In this document: positions 33,086 through 46,067 of the stretch, in pieces | Position numbering within the stretch: the stretch's first letter is position 1 | How the letters are laid out: every line of letters begins with the position of its first letter | Source: Panax quinquefolius | Taxonomy: Eukaryota; Streptophyta; Magnoliopsida; Apiales; Araliaceae | Length of the DNA stretch: 64,000 nucleotides | Assembly: GCA_020205615.1 (NCBI GenBank) | Contig: CM035160.1 | Coordinates: forward strand, 123,967,605 to 124,031,604 | Direction of reading: 5' to 3' | Notes under the pieces: generated by a model | The model's database searches: none | What the model was told of the DNA's origin: nothing | What the model saw: the letters and a program-made list of their open reading frames with translations, nothing else | Program-made: the position numbers and the translations under genes

Positions 33086-33337
33086 TTGACTATCACTGGA
33101 ACAGCACAGTCAAGCCGACCTACTGCGATAACTTTAAATATGACCATGCAAGATGTTGTTCAGTCTAAGGATGTGGTGTCAGGCATCATTCCGATTAATG
33201 GTATTAATGCTTATGTACTATTTGATTCGGGTGCTACTTGTTCATTTATATCCGATGAATTTTCTCAAATTTTAGATTTGCCTCAGGAAGAATTAGATTA
33301 TCTTTTGAGCATAGAGATTGCAAATAAGGAAGTGACG
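33086..33337 (+). pseudogene. Element C protease, N-terminal part
   Basis: The frame shows VVSGIIPINGINAYVLFDSG then ATCSFISDEFSQILDLP, with the aspartic protease motif DSGA. It stops after IEIANKEVT, where F interrupts. The protein continues at 37638 with FIYKNCKVVIKG. Comparison with H suggests about three residues are missing across the junction. Confidence 0.82.
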
Positions 33338-34429
33338 GATTACTTCAACCGTTGGAAATACCAGAATGGAAGTGGGAACACATCACGATGGATTTTGTGG
33401 TAGGTCTTCTAACTACTCAGAGAGGATGCGATGCGATTTGGGTGATAGTGGACAGACTGACGAAATCAGCGCACTTTTTACCAATAAAGATTAGATTCAA
33501 TCTTGATCAGTTAGCAAGATTGTACATTAAAGAGATCGTTTCGAGACATGGAGTGCTAGTATCAATTGTGTCCAATAGAGATCCGCGATTCACGTCAAAT
33601 TTCTGGAAGAGACTACAAGAATGCATGGGGACATAGTTGCGAATGAGTACAGCTTATCATCCACAAATAGATGGCCAAAGCGAACAAACAATTCAAACAT
33701 TAGAAGATATGCTAAGAGCATGTGTCATGGACTTTAAAGGAAGCTAGGAAGAACATTTATCGTTGGTGGAATTTGCTTACAACAATAGTTATCATGCGAG
33801 CAATGACATGCCACCTTACGAGGCATTGTACGACAGAAAGTACAGAACTCCACTGTGTTGGGATGAAGTCGGTGAACGTCAACTGCTAGGACCGGAACTA
33901 GTGCAACAAACTGCTGAGATTGTCAAACTCATCAGAATAAGATTGGTAGCAGCCCAAGATAGATAGAAGAAGTATGTTGATCAACACAGGCAAGATCGTG
34001 CATTTGACGTAGGAAGTTATATATTCCTAAAAGTTTCTCCTTGGAAGGGGAAAATTCATTTTGGTAAAAAGGGAAAGCTAAGCCCAAGGTTTATTGGACC
34101 CTTCGAGGTGTTGCGAAAAGTGGAAGAAGTGGCTTACGAGGTAGCTCTACCTCCAGAATTGGAAAACATTCATAATGTTTTTCACATTTCGGTGTTACGA
34201 CCGTATAAACCCGACTACAAACACGTGATCGAGTACGAACCGTTGTAGTTCGAGAAAGATTTGTCTTATGAAGAGGTTCCTATCCAGATAGTCGACAGGA
34301 AAGAACAAGTGCTCAGGAAATAAAGTGATATCTTCTATGAAGGTGATATGGAGGAACCACAACACTGAAGAAGCTACGTGGGAACTAGAAGATAAAATGA
34401 CGAAAGATTACCCTGAGTTGTTTGTTTAA
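33338..34429 (+). pseudogene. Element F integrase, truncated
   Basis: It begins abruptly inside integrase with [13 protein letters not shown]. The core follows with MDFVVGLL, then [14 protein letters not shown], where the second catalytic aspartate (SDRD in C) is asparagine, then a [14 protein letters not shown] stretch. The C-terminal end ATWELEDKMTKDYPELFV stops at 34427-34429. F lacks a 5' LTR, gag and the rest of pol. The loss probably came from a deletion after insertion that also trimmed a few bases of the C protease. Confidence 0.82.
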
Positions 34430-34444
34430 TCTGTGTCTTCGATT

Positions 34445-34538
34445 CTGGGGACATAAGCTTTGTAAGTAGGGAAGAATGTAATGAATGATTTATTTGAGTT
34501 GTGATTCCGAGGACAGAATCCTTGTAAGGAGGGAATGA
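34445..34538 (+). other. Element F duplicated polypurine-tract module
   Basis: Two copies of the GATTCTGGGGACAGAATCC-type module, the second ending GTAAGGAGGGAATGA right before the LTR. The layout is the same as in A, C and H. Confidence 0.7.
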
Positions 34539-37500
34539 TGTAACATTCCAGAATTTTAAATTATAATATTAAATATTTATTGATTTATATAAGTATTTAA
34601 TGGATATGTTTAGTGTTGAATAAATAATTGTTCAATTTGAGTTGATGTGGATTAGTTAATTATTTGTTGAGAATAATTAAGGAGCTAAGAAAATTAATTG
34701 TTATGAGATTATATACTAATTTAATTTAATAATTAAGTTAGAGGGCTAATAATGATTAAATGAATTATAATATTTTAATTGGAATTTGTAATTTAAAAAT
34801 AAGGTGTTAGTTGGTTAAATAAATTTATAATTATAAAAGAAATTATAATTATGAGATAATGATTTATGTGTTAAAAATTTAATAGATTAATATTTTAATT
34901 GATTAAATTGATTATTTAATCAAATAGAAGTGTGACAAATAACTTTGCTATAAAGGAGTTAATAAAATAAATTAAAAGAGTTTAATTTAGTTTTGCTAAA
35001 CATGTCTTAATGCATAATAAGTCTTTAATCTAATGATGCTTTATCAAACAAGGTATAAGGATTAATTCATTTGTTTTAATTAGGTTTACCAAACAAGGCA
35101 TAAGGATTAATTGATTATTTTTTTAGTGGTTAGCCAAACAAGTCTTATGGCTTTTGATTTTCAAAACTTATATAACTGACATAAGTTATATCTATATTTA
35201 TATTATATAATTAATATATATTATTGCTATATACGTTATATTGTTAGTACGTAGTTAGAGTTAGGGAGAAAGAACTCAGTGGAAGAAAAGAAGAGAGTTT
35301 ACAAAGGGAAAAGAAGAGAGGAAGGAAGGCTAGAGAATTTGAGAAAGGAATTGGGAAAAGAAGGTTCTTGATAAAAAGGGAAGGGTATTATCTTCTTAAT
35401 CAAAGGTAGGAGCTTAATCTTTTTCTTTAAAAGTTTAGTTTTTCTCTTCCCAAAAAGTCTCTATAAAATAATTGTAAAAGATAAATTGTTGATATGTATA
35501 TAGTTTTGTATGAGAATTGTTTGTAAAAGGTTGTTTCATGAGTTTATATGTGATTATAAAGAAATTAAGTCATGTATGTATTTAATTTATGAAGAAAACT
35601 ATATTATAGTGTTTATATGAAAATATATGAGTATGGCTTAGTTTAAAATGAAATTAAGGTTTGATTAATTGTTAATATATATAAATTGACTATTGAATTT
35701 GATAGAGTATGTATAATCATAACCATGGTATTTTGAATTTACTGTTTTGGCTGAAAAATAAAATCACAATATTGATTTTCATCAAAAACATCAAAAACGG
35801 AGTTTTATCAAAAATAATGAAATTGGTTGTTGTAATGTTGATGTTTATGTTATTATATGTGTTAAAACATGTTAAGAGTATCGAAATTATGTTTATATGA
35901 AGTCTATATGTGAATCACATGTTAATTAGTTTGTCAGATTGGAGCTTGTAGGCCAATTTGGCTTTTTGTTCATGCTGTTGCCGAGGCTATCGTCGAGTTC
36001 TGGACTTTGCCGCAGTCAATGCCGTTGTCAAGATAAAGTTTTATGCGCCATAAATGCCATTTGCTGCTACTGGCTTTCATGTGACTTCAAGGCCATGAGC
36101 AGTTCATCAATAATAATGGCCAACCACAAAGTGTAAATCGTGGAAATATGCTTGTATGAGTTAATGTAATGGTCTGAAAGTTTTAGTTTATTAAACGAAT
36201 TTTGAAAATAAATGTTATGTGTTAATAATAGGAATGTTAAATGATGATTTCAGTAGTATTAAACTATGAATGAGCATGTTATCAAGTGTTAACTAGTATT
36301 AACATAGTTTGATTATGTGAATGGGTGATTTAACCTACATGATGTATATATTTGTTTATATAGATATAAAATGTTGGTAATGACTATTTATGTCATGATG
36401 ACATATGTATAGGGTATTGATTCAAGTTGTAAGGTTTAGCTTGTGCTAAAGGAAAGTTCTCTAACTCAGAAATTTTATTGTGCAAGTTTAATTTCGTTGA
36501 GTACATATTTTGTCTTTGATTCAATTGCAATTACACAACTGGTTAACTCTATATTTTCGTAAAGCTGGAGGGTTTATTTTTGAGAAAGATTTTGTATCTA
36601 ATTGTTTATAAGGATGCAAGTATTCTAAATCGTATATTTAGAATTGAGCAAGTTTATTTAATATGTAACTTGTTATTTAGCATGCAAATCACTATATTCT
36701 AATATTCTAGTGTTGAACAACTTTATCGTTCAAATTACTATTCATTATGCATACTTGGTATCCAATTCTCAATAAACTTTGACTTAATATTGTTCAAAGC
36801 AAATTATGATATGATTATTCAATGTTTATGCTATTAGATTATTCCTAAAGCATGATGTTAATTTACAAATATCAATTCAGTTATGATTATTCTATAGCAT
36901 ACAGTTATCTCTTTTGTTTTCAACTAATCCTTAGTTGATGACCGTTGAATTCTAAATTACCCTGTAATGTATCCAAACCAAACTTACTTTGGTGCGGACT
37001 TGTATTCTAAATACTAAGATGAACAATTCTTTTATTAGAGGTTTACACTTAGCGTTGAAATGGTTATGCACAATATATTGTACGAAGGGTTGATCCCCCT
37101 AAGTACGTGGAGTCCTTATAGTCTTATGACTGTTAAAGTTAAAGTTGAAAGATTACTTATAACTGTGGACATGATTCGTAGTCATTAGACCCTCAGTAGT
37201 ATGTTTAAAATGTTAATAGAAACTATCATTCAGTTCTATTGAACCTATTTCTGTCAAAGGTTGCAATGTTGTATTTATTATTATTTCAAGTGAGCCTTGT
37301 TTGCTCACTCTTGCATATTATATACTTATTGCAGCTAAGGTTGAGAAGGTCAATGAACCGACCACTAGCAAAGGAAAGGGAAAAATGTACAAGTGATGAA
37401 GACTTGTAATTTTATTTTATCGTTATAGACTTTTGAATGATGTAATAATTTAATTTTTGAATTTGAATGATTGTAATTAAAGGTTAGATAACCTTGGATA

Positions 37501-37637
37501 TTTTTATTTAAGTTTAATCCTGTTTGGGCAGGTTTTATTATTCAATTTTATTATGATTGGGTAGTTAGAAATGAATTTTTGATTAAGTGAACACCAAATC
37601 TTGAGGAAATGAAGTACCAGGATTTGGGGGTGTCACA
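34539..37637 (+). mobile_element. Element F 3' LTR
   Basis: 3099 bp, TGTAACATTCCAGAATTTTA to TTGGGGGTGTCACA, close kin of LTR a. It has four CCAAACAAGGC-type motifs (34995-35145), a donor-like TCAAAG|GTAGGAGC at 35406, a GCAAGTTT minisatellite (about 36452-36720) and an acceptor-like TTATTGCAG at 37325-37333. The small ORFs at 35709 and 35939 have no recognisable features. Confidence 0.87.
37331..37396 (+). other. Conserved short reading frame at F LTR end
   Basis: The frame reads AAKVEKVNEPTTSKGKGKMY then K and TGA. Compared with the C copy, at least six codons differ only at the third position, which favours a once-translated exon. Confidence 0.45.
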
Positions 37638-39405
37638 AGGTTCATATATAAGAATTGTAAAGTGGTTATAAAGGGTCAAGAGATGAGGGTAGACTTGATA
37701 CCAATTAGACTTTGTGAATTTGATGCTATCCTGGGAATGGATTGGTTATTCAATCACAGAGCAATAATTGATTGTCAAAGAAAGTGTGTTAACCTTATGA
37801 CTCCGTCAAAGGTTGTGTTCTATGGCAACAAATCACCTCGACAAGAAAGTTGTCTGACGGTGATGCAAGACAAGAAGTTGTTAAGACAAGGATGTGTAGG
37901 ATACTTAGCTTACGGTGTTGATACATAGAAGAAAAGTGTGAAGTTATAAGAGATACTGATCATAAGAGATTTTGCAGACGTATTTCTAGACGATTTGCCG
38001 GGTCTTCCACCAAATCGACAAATTAAGTTCGTGATTGATTTAGTACCAGGAACAGGTCCGATATCTAAGACACCATACATAATGGCCCCGGTGGAGATGA
38101 AAGAGTTGATGGTGTAACTTCAAGAATCGCTCGACAAGAAGTATATCCAGCCGGGTGTATCGCCATGGGGAGCGCCAGTGTTATTTGTTAAGAAAAAGGA
38201 TGGATCGATGCGGCTCTGCATTGACTATCAAGAATTGAATAAGGTTACGATTAAAAATAAGTATCCGTTACCAAGAATCGACGACCTGTTTGATCAACTG
38301 AAGGGTGAGAGATATTTTTCAAAGATAGACTTGAGGAGTGGTTATCATCAACTGAAGGTGAGGCCAGAAGATGTACCGAAGATGGCATTCAGAACTCGGT
38401 ATGGTCATTACGAGTTTCTGGTTATGTCATTTGGTTTAACCAATGCACCTGCAGCGTTCATGGATTTGATAAACATGGTGTTTAAACCATTCTTAGATAA
38501 ATTTGTGGTGGTGTTTATTGATGATATCCTGGTGTATTCCAAGACCAAGGAAGAACATGTTGAACACTTAAGAGTGACGTTGGAAACATTGAGAAAGGAG
38601 AACTTGTACGCAAAATTTTAAAAATGTGAGTTTTGGTTGGAACGTGTACAGTTTCTCGGGCATGTTATTGATAAAGACAGAATTTCGGTAGATCCATCAA
38701 AAGTTGAAGATGTAGTAAACTGGGATCAGCCGAAGACACCGTCAGAGATAAGGAGTTTCTTGGGGTTGGCAGGGTACTATAGGCGTTTTATTCAAGACTT
38801 TTCCAAGATCGCGACTCCATTGAAGAATTTAACCCAGAAGGCATTTAAGTTTGTTTGGACGGAGAAGTGTGAGGAAAGTTTTCACGAATTGAAGAAGAGG
38901 TTGAGCTCAGCACCTGTGTTGTCATTGCCTGATGATACATGGAATTTTGTAGTGTATAGTGACGCATCGCATAAAGGACTAGGCTGTGTGCTTTTGCAAA
39001 ATGGCAGAGTTATCGCGTATGCATCACGTCAATTAAAAGATTACGAATAAGGTTATCCGACTCATGACTTAGAGTTTGCTGTGGTGATGTTTGCCCTAAA
39101 GCATTTGGAGACAATATCTTTATGGAAAGAGGTGTGAGATATATACTGACCATAAAAGTTTGAAGTATATCTTTACACAAAAAGACTTGAATATGAGACA
39201 AAGAAGATGGTTGGAACTAATCAAAGACTATGACTGTGAGATTTTCTATCATCCCGGAAAGGCGAATGTTGTTGCTGATGCCTTAAGTAGGAAGGGACGA
39301 GAGAAGTTAATGTTGTTAACTGCTCAGGAGAAGCTAGTGTCGAAAATGGCTAAGATGGAGTTGGAAATTAAATATCCGACAGAAGTCGATGAAAATTTAT
39401 TCTAG
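37638..39405 (+). pseudogene. Element C protease end, reverse transcriptase and RNase H
   Basis: Protease resumes with FIYKNCKVVIKG and the GMDWLF motif. Reverse transcriptase runs about 38020-38640, with [33 protein letters not shown] and the catalytic box [12 protein letters not shown] (FIDD near 38518). A stop at 38619 separates the thumb, with FLGHVIDKD and [13 protein letters not shown]. RNase H (about 38890-39300) shows VVYSDASHKGLG and ends [10 protein letters not shown]. About five in-frame stops break an otherwise good reading frame. Order and motifs are those of Ty3/gypsy, with protease before RT before RNase H before integrase. Confidence 0.9.
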
Positions 39406-40850
39406 ATGGGAAACAATTTAACATTTGTAGATAAGGTGAAAAATGCACAACTTCAGGATGAAGACTGCAAAAAGATAAAACAGAAGATATCTGAAGGGGA
39501 GGAAAGCAAATTCAAAATCGATTCGGAAGGGTTACTTAAATTCAGAAGGGTTACTTCGATTCGAAGGGAGAATTTGGGTTCCGCCAATACCAGAAGTTAA
39601 AGAGGAAATTTTGAGTGAAGCTCACAACTCAAGATATTCGATTTACCCTGGAAGTACAAAAATGTACCAGGATCTTAGACATCATTTATGGTGGCCGAAT
39701 ATGAAGAAGGATGTGGCTGAATGTGTGGCAAAGTGTTTAACGTGTCAGAAAGTCAAAGCTGAACATCAAAGGCCAAGTGGATTATTGCAATCGTTAGAGA
39801 TACCAGAATGGAAATGGGAGCATATCATAATGGATTTTGTGGTAGGTCTCCCAACGAATCAACAAGGTTACGATGCCATTTGGGTGATTGTCGATCGATT
39901 GACGAAGTCAGCTCACTTTTTGCCAATCAAGATTAGATTTACCCTAGATCGGTTAGCAAAACTATACGTGAAGGAAATTATGTCAAGACACGGTGTACCT
40001 GTGTCCATTGTGTCAGACAGAGATCCACGTTTCACATCAAATTTCTAGAAATGATTTCAAGAATGCTTGGGAACACATCTGAGAATGAGCACAGCGTACC
40101 ATCCTCAAACAGACGGACAGAGTGAGAGAACCATCCAGACACTAGAAGATATGCTCAGAGCATGTATAATGGATTTCAAAGGAAATTGGGATAACCATCT
40201 GCCATTGGTGGAATTTGCTTATAATAATAGTTATCACGCGAGTATTGGCATGCCGCCTTACGAAGCGTTATAAGACAGAAAATGCAGAACTCCATTATGT
40301 TGGGATGAGGTTGGTGAACGTCAACTATTGGGTCCAAAATTGGTACAACAGACTGTCGAGATCATCAAGGTTATTCGAGCAAGGTTGATAGCTGCACAAG
40401 ATAGACAGAAGAAATATGTCGATCAGCATCGACAGAATCAGGAATTCGATGTCGGGAGTTATGTCTTCTTGAAAGTATCTCCCTGGAAGGGGAAAATCGA
40501 TTTGGCAAGAAAGGGAAATTAAGCCCTAGGTTTATAGGACCGTTTGAAGTGCTTCGAAGAGTTGGTGAAATGGCGTACGAGGAAGCTTTACCTCCAGAGT
40601 TGGAGCATATTCATAATATTTTTCATATATCAGTATTAAGGCCATATAAACATGCTTATAGAATATGAGCCCTTACAGTTTAAGAAAGACTAACATATGA
40701 AGAAGTCCATGTTCAAATTATTAACAGAAAAGAGCAAATACTAAGTAATAAGGTGATACATTCTGTTAAGGTAATCTAGAGGAACCACAATACTGAGAAA
40801 GCTATGTGGGAACTTGAAAGCGTTATGATGAAGAATTATCCTCAGTTGTT
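39406..40850 (+). pseudogene. Element C integrase and C-terminal end
   Basis: The zinc-binding HHCC region spans about 39610-39770 ([20 protein letters not shown] then [18 protein letters not shown]). The catalytic core has [23 protein letters not shown] and [13 protein letters not shown], so all three acidic residues (D, D, 35 residues, E) remain. TGG and CGA have become stops (TAG, TGA) just after the second aspartate. A frameshift near 40515 precedes the C-terminal SPRFIGPFEVL and LPPELEHIHNIFHI stretch. The usual stop after LFA is lost. Confidence 0.88.
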
Positions 40851-40860
40851 TGCTCAATCT

Positions 40861-40966
40861 TGTATAGCGATTCTGGGGACAGAATCTTGTTAAGGAGAGA
40901 AGAATGTAACAAATAAAATTTTTGAGTTGTGATTCTGGGGACAGAATCCTTTTAAGGAGGGAAGGA
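40861..40966 (+). other. Element C duplicated polypurine-tract module
   Basis: Two copies of GATTCTGGGGACAGAATC plus a purine run. The first ends AAGGAGAGAAGAATGTAACA, the second AAGGAGGGAAGGA at the LTR border. The first copy would look like an LTR start to a search program. Confidence 0.7.
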
Positions 40967-41689
40967 TGTAACAATCGAGAAATTTGTAATTTAATTTAAA
41001 TATTTATTAAATTAAATAAATATTTTAAATAATTTATTTATTGGGGAAAATAAATAATTGATGAAGTGTGGTGAATTAATTTAGTAACTAAATTGATTAA
41101 TGTTAATTTGAATAATGATAATTTTATTTAATGGATTTAATTTAAGGAAATAATTAAATTAAATCAATTGCTTAATATTTAAGAAGATAATTAAATTAAG
41201 TGAATTGTTTAATATTAAATGAATAAATTAAATAAAGTGATGTTTCTAATTTATTAATTAAAATTAGATATACATAATTATTTATTTATTATAAGTATAA
41301 TTATAATAAGATTATAATTATTATAAATATAAATTATAAGCTATTTAATGGGTTGCATGTGTGACAAGTGAAACTATATAATATGATAATATAATAATAA
41401 TTTGGTTTGGGAAATAGATGCTTAGCCAAACAAGGCATTGTGGCCTTTGGCCTTTTCCAACTGACGCCTTTAATTTGTTATTTTCTAACGGATGAGAACG
41501 TGGGATTATGGCTAGTTATATTTTCATCACGTCTTTCTAAGGTTAGCTATCAGAAGATAAACACAGAGGAGAGGAGATTGAGAGTGAGGCCTTGAGAGAA
41601 TTGTGAAGAAATTCTTGAATTTTTCCAAAACAAATTCAGTGGGTTAGCAAAGACTACAGGCTAAGTGAATGTATTTTCTAAACCTTAGG

Positions 41690-41690
<1 letters not shown>

Positions 41691-41784
<94 letters not shown>
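41691..41784. repeat. AT dinucleotide microsatellite (C 3' LTR)
   Basis: About 94 bp of AT repeats, the counterpart of 6409-6466. Confidence 0.95.
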
Positions 41785-41788
<4 letters not shown>

Positions 41789-43716
41789 TAGTTTTACTAC
41801 TTAATTTGTAAACTCTATGAATTCTAGTTTCTGTAAATTGTTGTTATGTAACCTGTGTATGATGATTATACATATTTATGATGTTAGAGGTTGTAATCAG
41901 ACATGAATTATATGCGAATTACAATTTAAAAAGGAAAACAATATAACAATGTTTGTATTTCTTATTTGGCTTGTGAAAAGTACCAATTTTAGTGGTCAAT
42001 TCGTATGCTAAACTGCAAATTGGGTTTTGTTTATGTTAGTCTATTAAGAAACGCATATAACGTAATTTGAACGAAGTAATTCAGACAAGAATTGAAGTCA
42101 CAATGTTCAATTTTGTGAAGAAACATAAAAATGGAGTTTTAGTATAAAAATATGAATTTTGAGAAATTAAAATAGTTTTATTGGTTGTTAAATTATTCTA
42201 ATTGATTGAATATGTTAGAAATCATGTTTATAATAGTGTTATATTTATTTTGTGTGTTAATTTCACTGATTTGATGGTCAAATTCATGTTAGTTGGGCTA
42301 AAAACTGGCTCATCGCTCATGCCGAAGTTCATCGTCTGTCTGCAGGCACCAAACAAGAATCGCATCTTGCCAAGGCAAAAACTATGCAATGCACTTATTC
42401 ATCAAGCGCAATGCTGCTTAATCGGGTTTTCTACGATCGAGCACCGTAGCAATAAGGCAAGGTTAAGGCAAGGATAGTTACAGCACAAGGCTGTAGGCCC
42501 GTGAGCCCAGTAATCCAAACTGCTTATTTGCAGATCTTGTGTAGTGGACTTGTATTAGTTTAGCATGCATGTTTATGATGTTGAGGCATAATATAAACTA
42601 CATTAACATATTGTAAGATGTTGTAATTCAAAGTGTGAAGATTATAAGTAATTATTTAAATAAGTTATATAATGAACCAAATGTTATGTTTTCGAAAGTT
42701 AAATATAAATGATAAGGTTTATAGTGTGATTTCAGAATCGTTAAGGTGTTAACAAATGTGGTTAGGTGCTAGGTTAGAGTTATGACCTAAATGATGGTTT
42801 AAACCCTAAAAGCTAATATTCATGCAACTAATTGTGATTGTGATTTCAATGATATATATAGGGTAGTTGAAGATTATATTACATTTGTGTAGCTTACAAA
42901 CAAGGAAAGTTCTCTAACTTTACTTTTATAATTGTGCAAGTTTATAAACCTTATCTCCTTATATTTGAGCAAGTTTTTCTAACTTCATTCTTTTATTAAT
43001 GAATGCAAGTTCCTAAATTCTATTGAGAAATATTATTGATTTTATTCTTATATACAATTGATTAAGCTCTTTTAACCTAATTCGTTACATCGAGCAAGTT
43101 TCACTTTTCTAATTATTATACAGAGCATATATTGTTCTAATACGTCGATTCAAATGAGATTGTTCCAACTCTTTTAAACATAGTACTTTGCATGTGTATC
43201 ATGTTTATTCAGTTATATATTGTTAATATTTTATCTTTGACTTTAAGAGCCTTGTTTAGTTATACATTCTTGTATTAAACCTTTATTGATGGAAATTGAC
43301 TTTAAGTGATCTAAAATTCTAGAAACACTGATAAGCTAGTTCCAAATTAAACTTTCTTTAGTGCGGAAATTCCAAATTCAAACTGAGACGAATAACTCTA
43401 ATATAGGGGATTTTGTACGTGTAACGTTTAGATGTTTGTGCACAATACATGGTACACATGGATGATCCCCCTAAGTACGTTAAAAAGAGTTTGTATAGTA
43501 TATATGACTGTTAAGGTTGAGGTAATAATACCTACATACCAGAGACATAGTTCGTGGTCTTAAGACCCTCAGATATTAAAAGTTTGAACTTATTTCTGTT
43601 TCTATTCGTAGAACAAGTTCATTATTGTACATCATTCATTGTTCATTCTCATATGATTATTATTACTATTCTTTATGTCAGTGAGCAATTGTTTGCTCAC
43701 TCTTGCAATTAACAAT

Positions 43717-43782
43717 GCAGCTAAAGTCGAAAGAGGTGATGAGCCATCTACTTGCAAGGGAAAGGGCAAGATGTCTAAGTGA
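43717..43782 (+). other. Conserved short reading frame at C 3' LTR end
   Basis: It differs from the 5' LTR copy at three codons (I to R, S to P, S to C) and keeps the same stop. Confidence 0.45.
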
Positions 43783-44043
43783 TGAAGAATTAGTTAAAGT
43801 TTATTTAAATGCTTGAAGTTATACGACTTATTTTATTTTATAATGTATTCTGCAATCTGATGTAATAATTTAAGGTTAGATTACATGGGATTGATTATGA
43901 GATGATGTAACCCTTTAATAGGAAAGATTATTGTTTAAGTTATTTAATGTTTTATCCTTTATCATGGGTAGTTAGATGTAATTATTTTAATAGTGAGCAC
44001 AAAATTCGGTGGAAATGAAGTACCCGGATTTGGGGGTGTCACA

Positions 44044-45026
44044 TAGAGTACGAGTGTTAAGGTATACCTATACATACCTAGCTATTCTAAGAGTATGATG
44101 AGAAAAATAAATATAGGTTTTACAAACCCAGTTAGGAAATAATGTAACATTATTATTATATTAAGAATGTATGAAATATATGACTAATGGATGTGAATCC
44201 ATGATTATATAACTATGTAGGAATACACGAAGTGCAGATATGCGTTAAGCAGTTAAGTTGTAGTTCATAAACTACGAATCAGGCAAGTCTTTCAGTTCCT
44301 ATTTTCTATGTGAACTTGATGATTAACTGTTTTAAATCTTTATTGCAAAGAGCATGATATGTTATTTATATGTTGAAAGTATGAAATGTTAAAGTCAATT
44401 TATGACTACGTTGATTGATTAAAGCATGCTGATTGAGTAAAAAACTTTATCTTTATACTTGGTATATGAACTGCAACATGTATATTATATGTTGAGCATG
44501 TTATTATGTCATATTTGATGCATGAAACTGTTAGATCTTGCTGGGCTGTCAAGCTCAACCTGGCATATAACCATTTTTTGCAGGTTAAGGATTAAAGGTA
44601 ACACTATGTGCTACTTGAATGACGTGGATCAGAAATAATACACGAAGATTAATATTTTAGCTAAAGTTGTTATTTCTTTATACCATGATTAAGATTTATG
44701 AGATGTATTAAATGTTTTATTATGTATAGTTTTATGTTGAGTTGTAAAGCTAAAGTTAGAGTTATCTGATATGTAAAGGTTATCGGATTGAAATGTAAAA
44801 TTTTATATAATAACAGTGATAAAGCGAAACATAAAATAATATTGATTCAAAGACATGTAGATGATAAAGGTTTTGATTCAGGGAATTAAAGTAAGAAGAC
44901 ATAAAAGTTTAAATTATTCCGCATTTTATAAAGTTTAACATCGAATAATGATGTAAAATCAGAAGGTATATGTGTTATTAACGACCAAAGTTGAGAATTA
45001 AATTGTATGAATTTGGGGTCGTTACA
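44044..45026 (+). mobile_element. Solo LTR b, second part
   Basis: It continues LTR b after element C and ends ATTTGGGGTCGTTACA at 45026, followed by TCATC. Near 44545-44585 it has GCTGTCAAGCTCAACC and a T-rich stretch ending TTTTTTGCAG|GTTAAGG, the acceptor-like site shared in layout with the other LTRs. No coding frame is evident. Confidence 0.85.
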
Positions 45027-46067
45027 TCATCTTACTCTTACTTTTCAAAAAGTTTTAGTTTTATTCTATTCAAAAGAATTCTCGGTAAAAATTTGTGTGA
45101 TGGTAAAGTATTTGTTATATATTGTTTCTATATGATAATTGGCTGTTATAAAATTGTTTTCATAAGATTATAGATGAGTTATAGTAAATTAATTCATGTT
45201 ATGTATTTATTTGTGAAAGAAATCATGTTTTAGTGAATTTGTATGAAAATATATGAATAGGGCTTAGTTTAAAGTAAAATTGAGGTTTAATTCTTTGTAT
45301 AACATATCAATTGACTATTGATTTTGAAAGAAGATGAAGAAACTAAAACAAAGTACTTTGAATTAACTGTTTTGGTTGAAAAACAGTATCACATTGATGA
45401 TTTTCACTAAAAATGTCAAAAAGTGAAGTTTTAGCAAAAATAGTGAAACTAGAGGTTTTTAATTCGATGTTTATATTGTTATATGGGTAAATCCATGTTA
45501 AGAAACCTTAAATTATGTTTGTGTGAAGTCTATATATGTTTTACGTGTTAATTTAGTTGTTAGAAAGTAGCTTGTAGGCCAAAATTGGCTTTGTTTATGT
45601 TGTTGCCAAAGTTGGTCGCCGGGGATTGTAATTCGACGCCATAGTACAGTGTCTTCTTCAAGTAAGACTTATACTATACCATGTATAAGTATTGGCATGT
45701 GCCTCACGCAGATGGCCTTGACGTCGTGTGCATAATCGCCTCCACAATGTAAACCCATGGAAGCCAAGCAATGAAGTTAGCAGAATGGTCAGACAGTGTG
45801 TTTTACTTACACAAAGTCTAAAAAAGTTGTTAATGTGAAATAGTATGACTGTTAGGATGTAATTTCGGTATTACAATACTAAGAATGAACATATTATTAA
45901 TAATTAATGAGTTTTATTACTAATGTAACTTGACTATGTGGTTAAAAATCAAACCATACATTAAATAGATACTTATTTATATATAGAGTATTTGTAATGA
46001 CTAATTATGTCATGATGATATGTGTATAGGATATTGTGAATCAAATTATTACTGTTTAACTTACACG

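Larger units (their letters stand above)
5687..44043 (+). mobile_element. Element C: Ty3/gypsy chromovirus-like retrotransposon, nested
   Basis: It has two long LTRs (5687-8705 and 40967-44043), a primer-binding site, a pre-gag ORF, gag, protease, reverse transcriptase, RNase H, integrase and a polypurine tract, all on the plus strand. The flanking 5-mers TAAAG (5682-5686) and TAGAG (44044-44048) differ at one base, consistent with an aged target-site duplication. It inserted in LTR b. Elements D (9675-31755) and F (33338-37637) lie inside it. Without them, C is about 12 kb, within the usual range for Tekay/Del-like elements. Stops and frameshifts leave no intact protein. Confidence 0.88.
40967..44043 (+). 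mobile_element. Element C 3' LTR
   Basis: 3077 bp, TGTAACAATCGAG to GGGGGTGTCACA. It is nearly collinear with the 5' LTR. The AT run is longer (41691-41784). The GC-rich island near 42310-42510 is strongly altered and has lost the GCGCAGCTGCGC palindrome. The donor site reads GTGAATG|TATT, which would weaken it. Several stops in C and these differences point to an old insertion. Confidence 0.9.

Noticed and set aside
40861..40912. First polypurine/TGTAAC copy as the true start of the C 3' LTR
   Set aside because: The 5' LTR begins with the text that follows the second copy (TGTAACAATCGAGAAATTT), which fixes the border at 40967.
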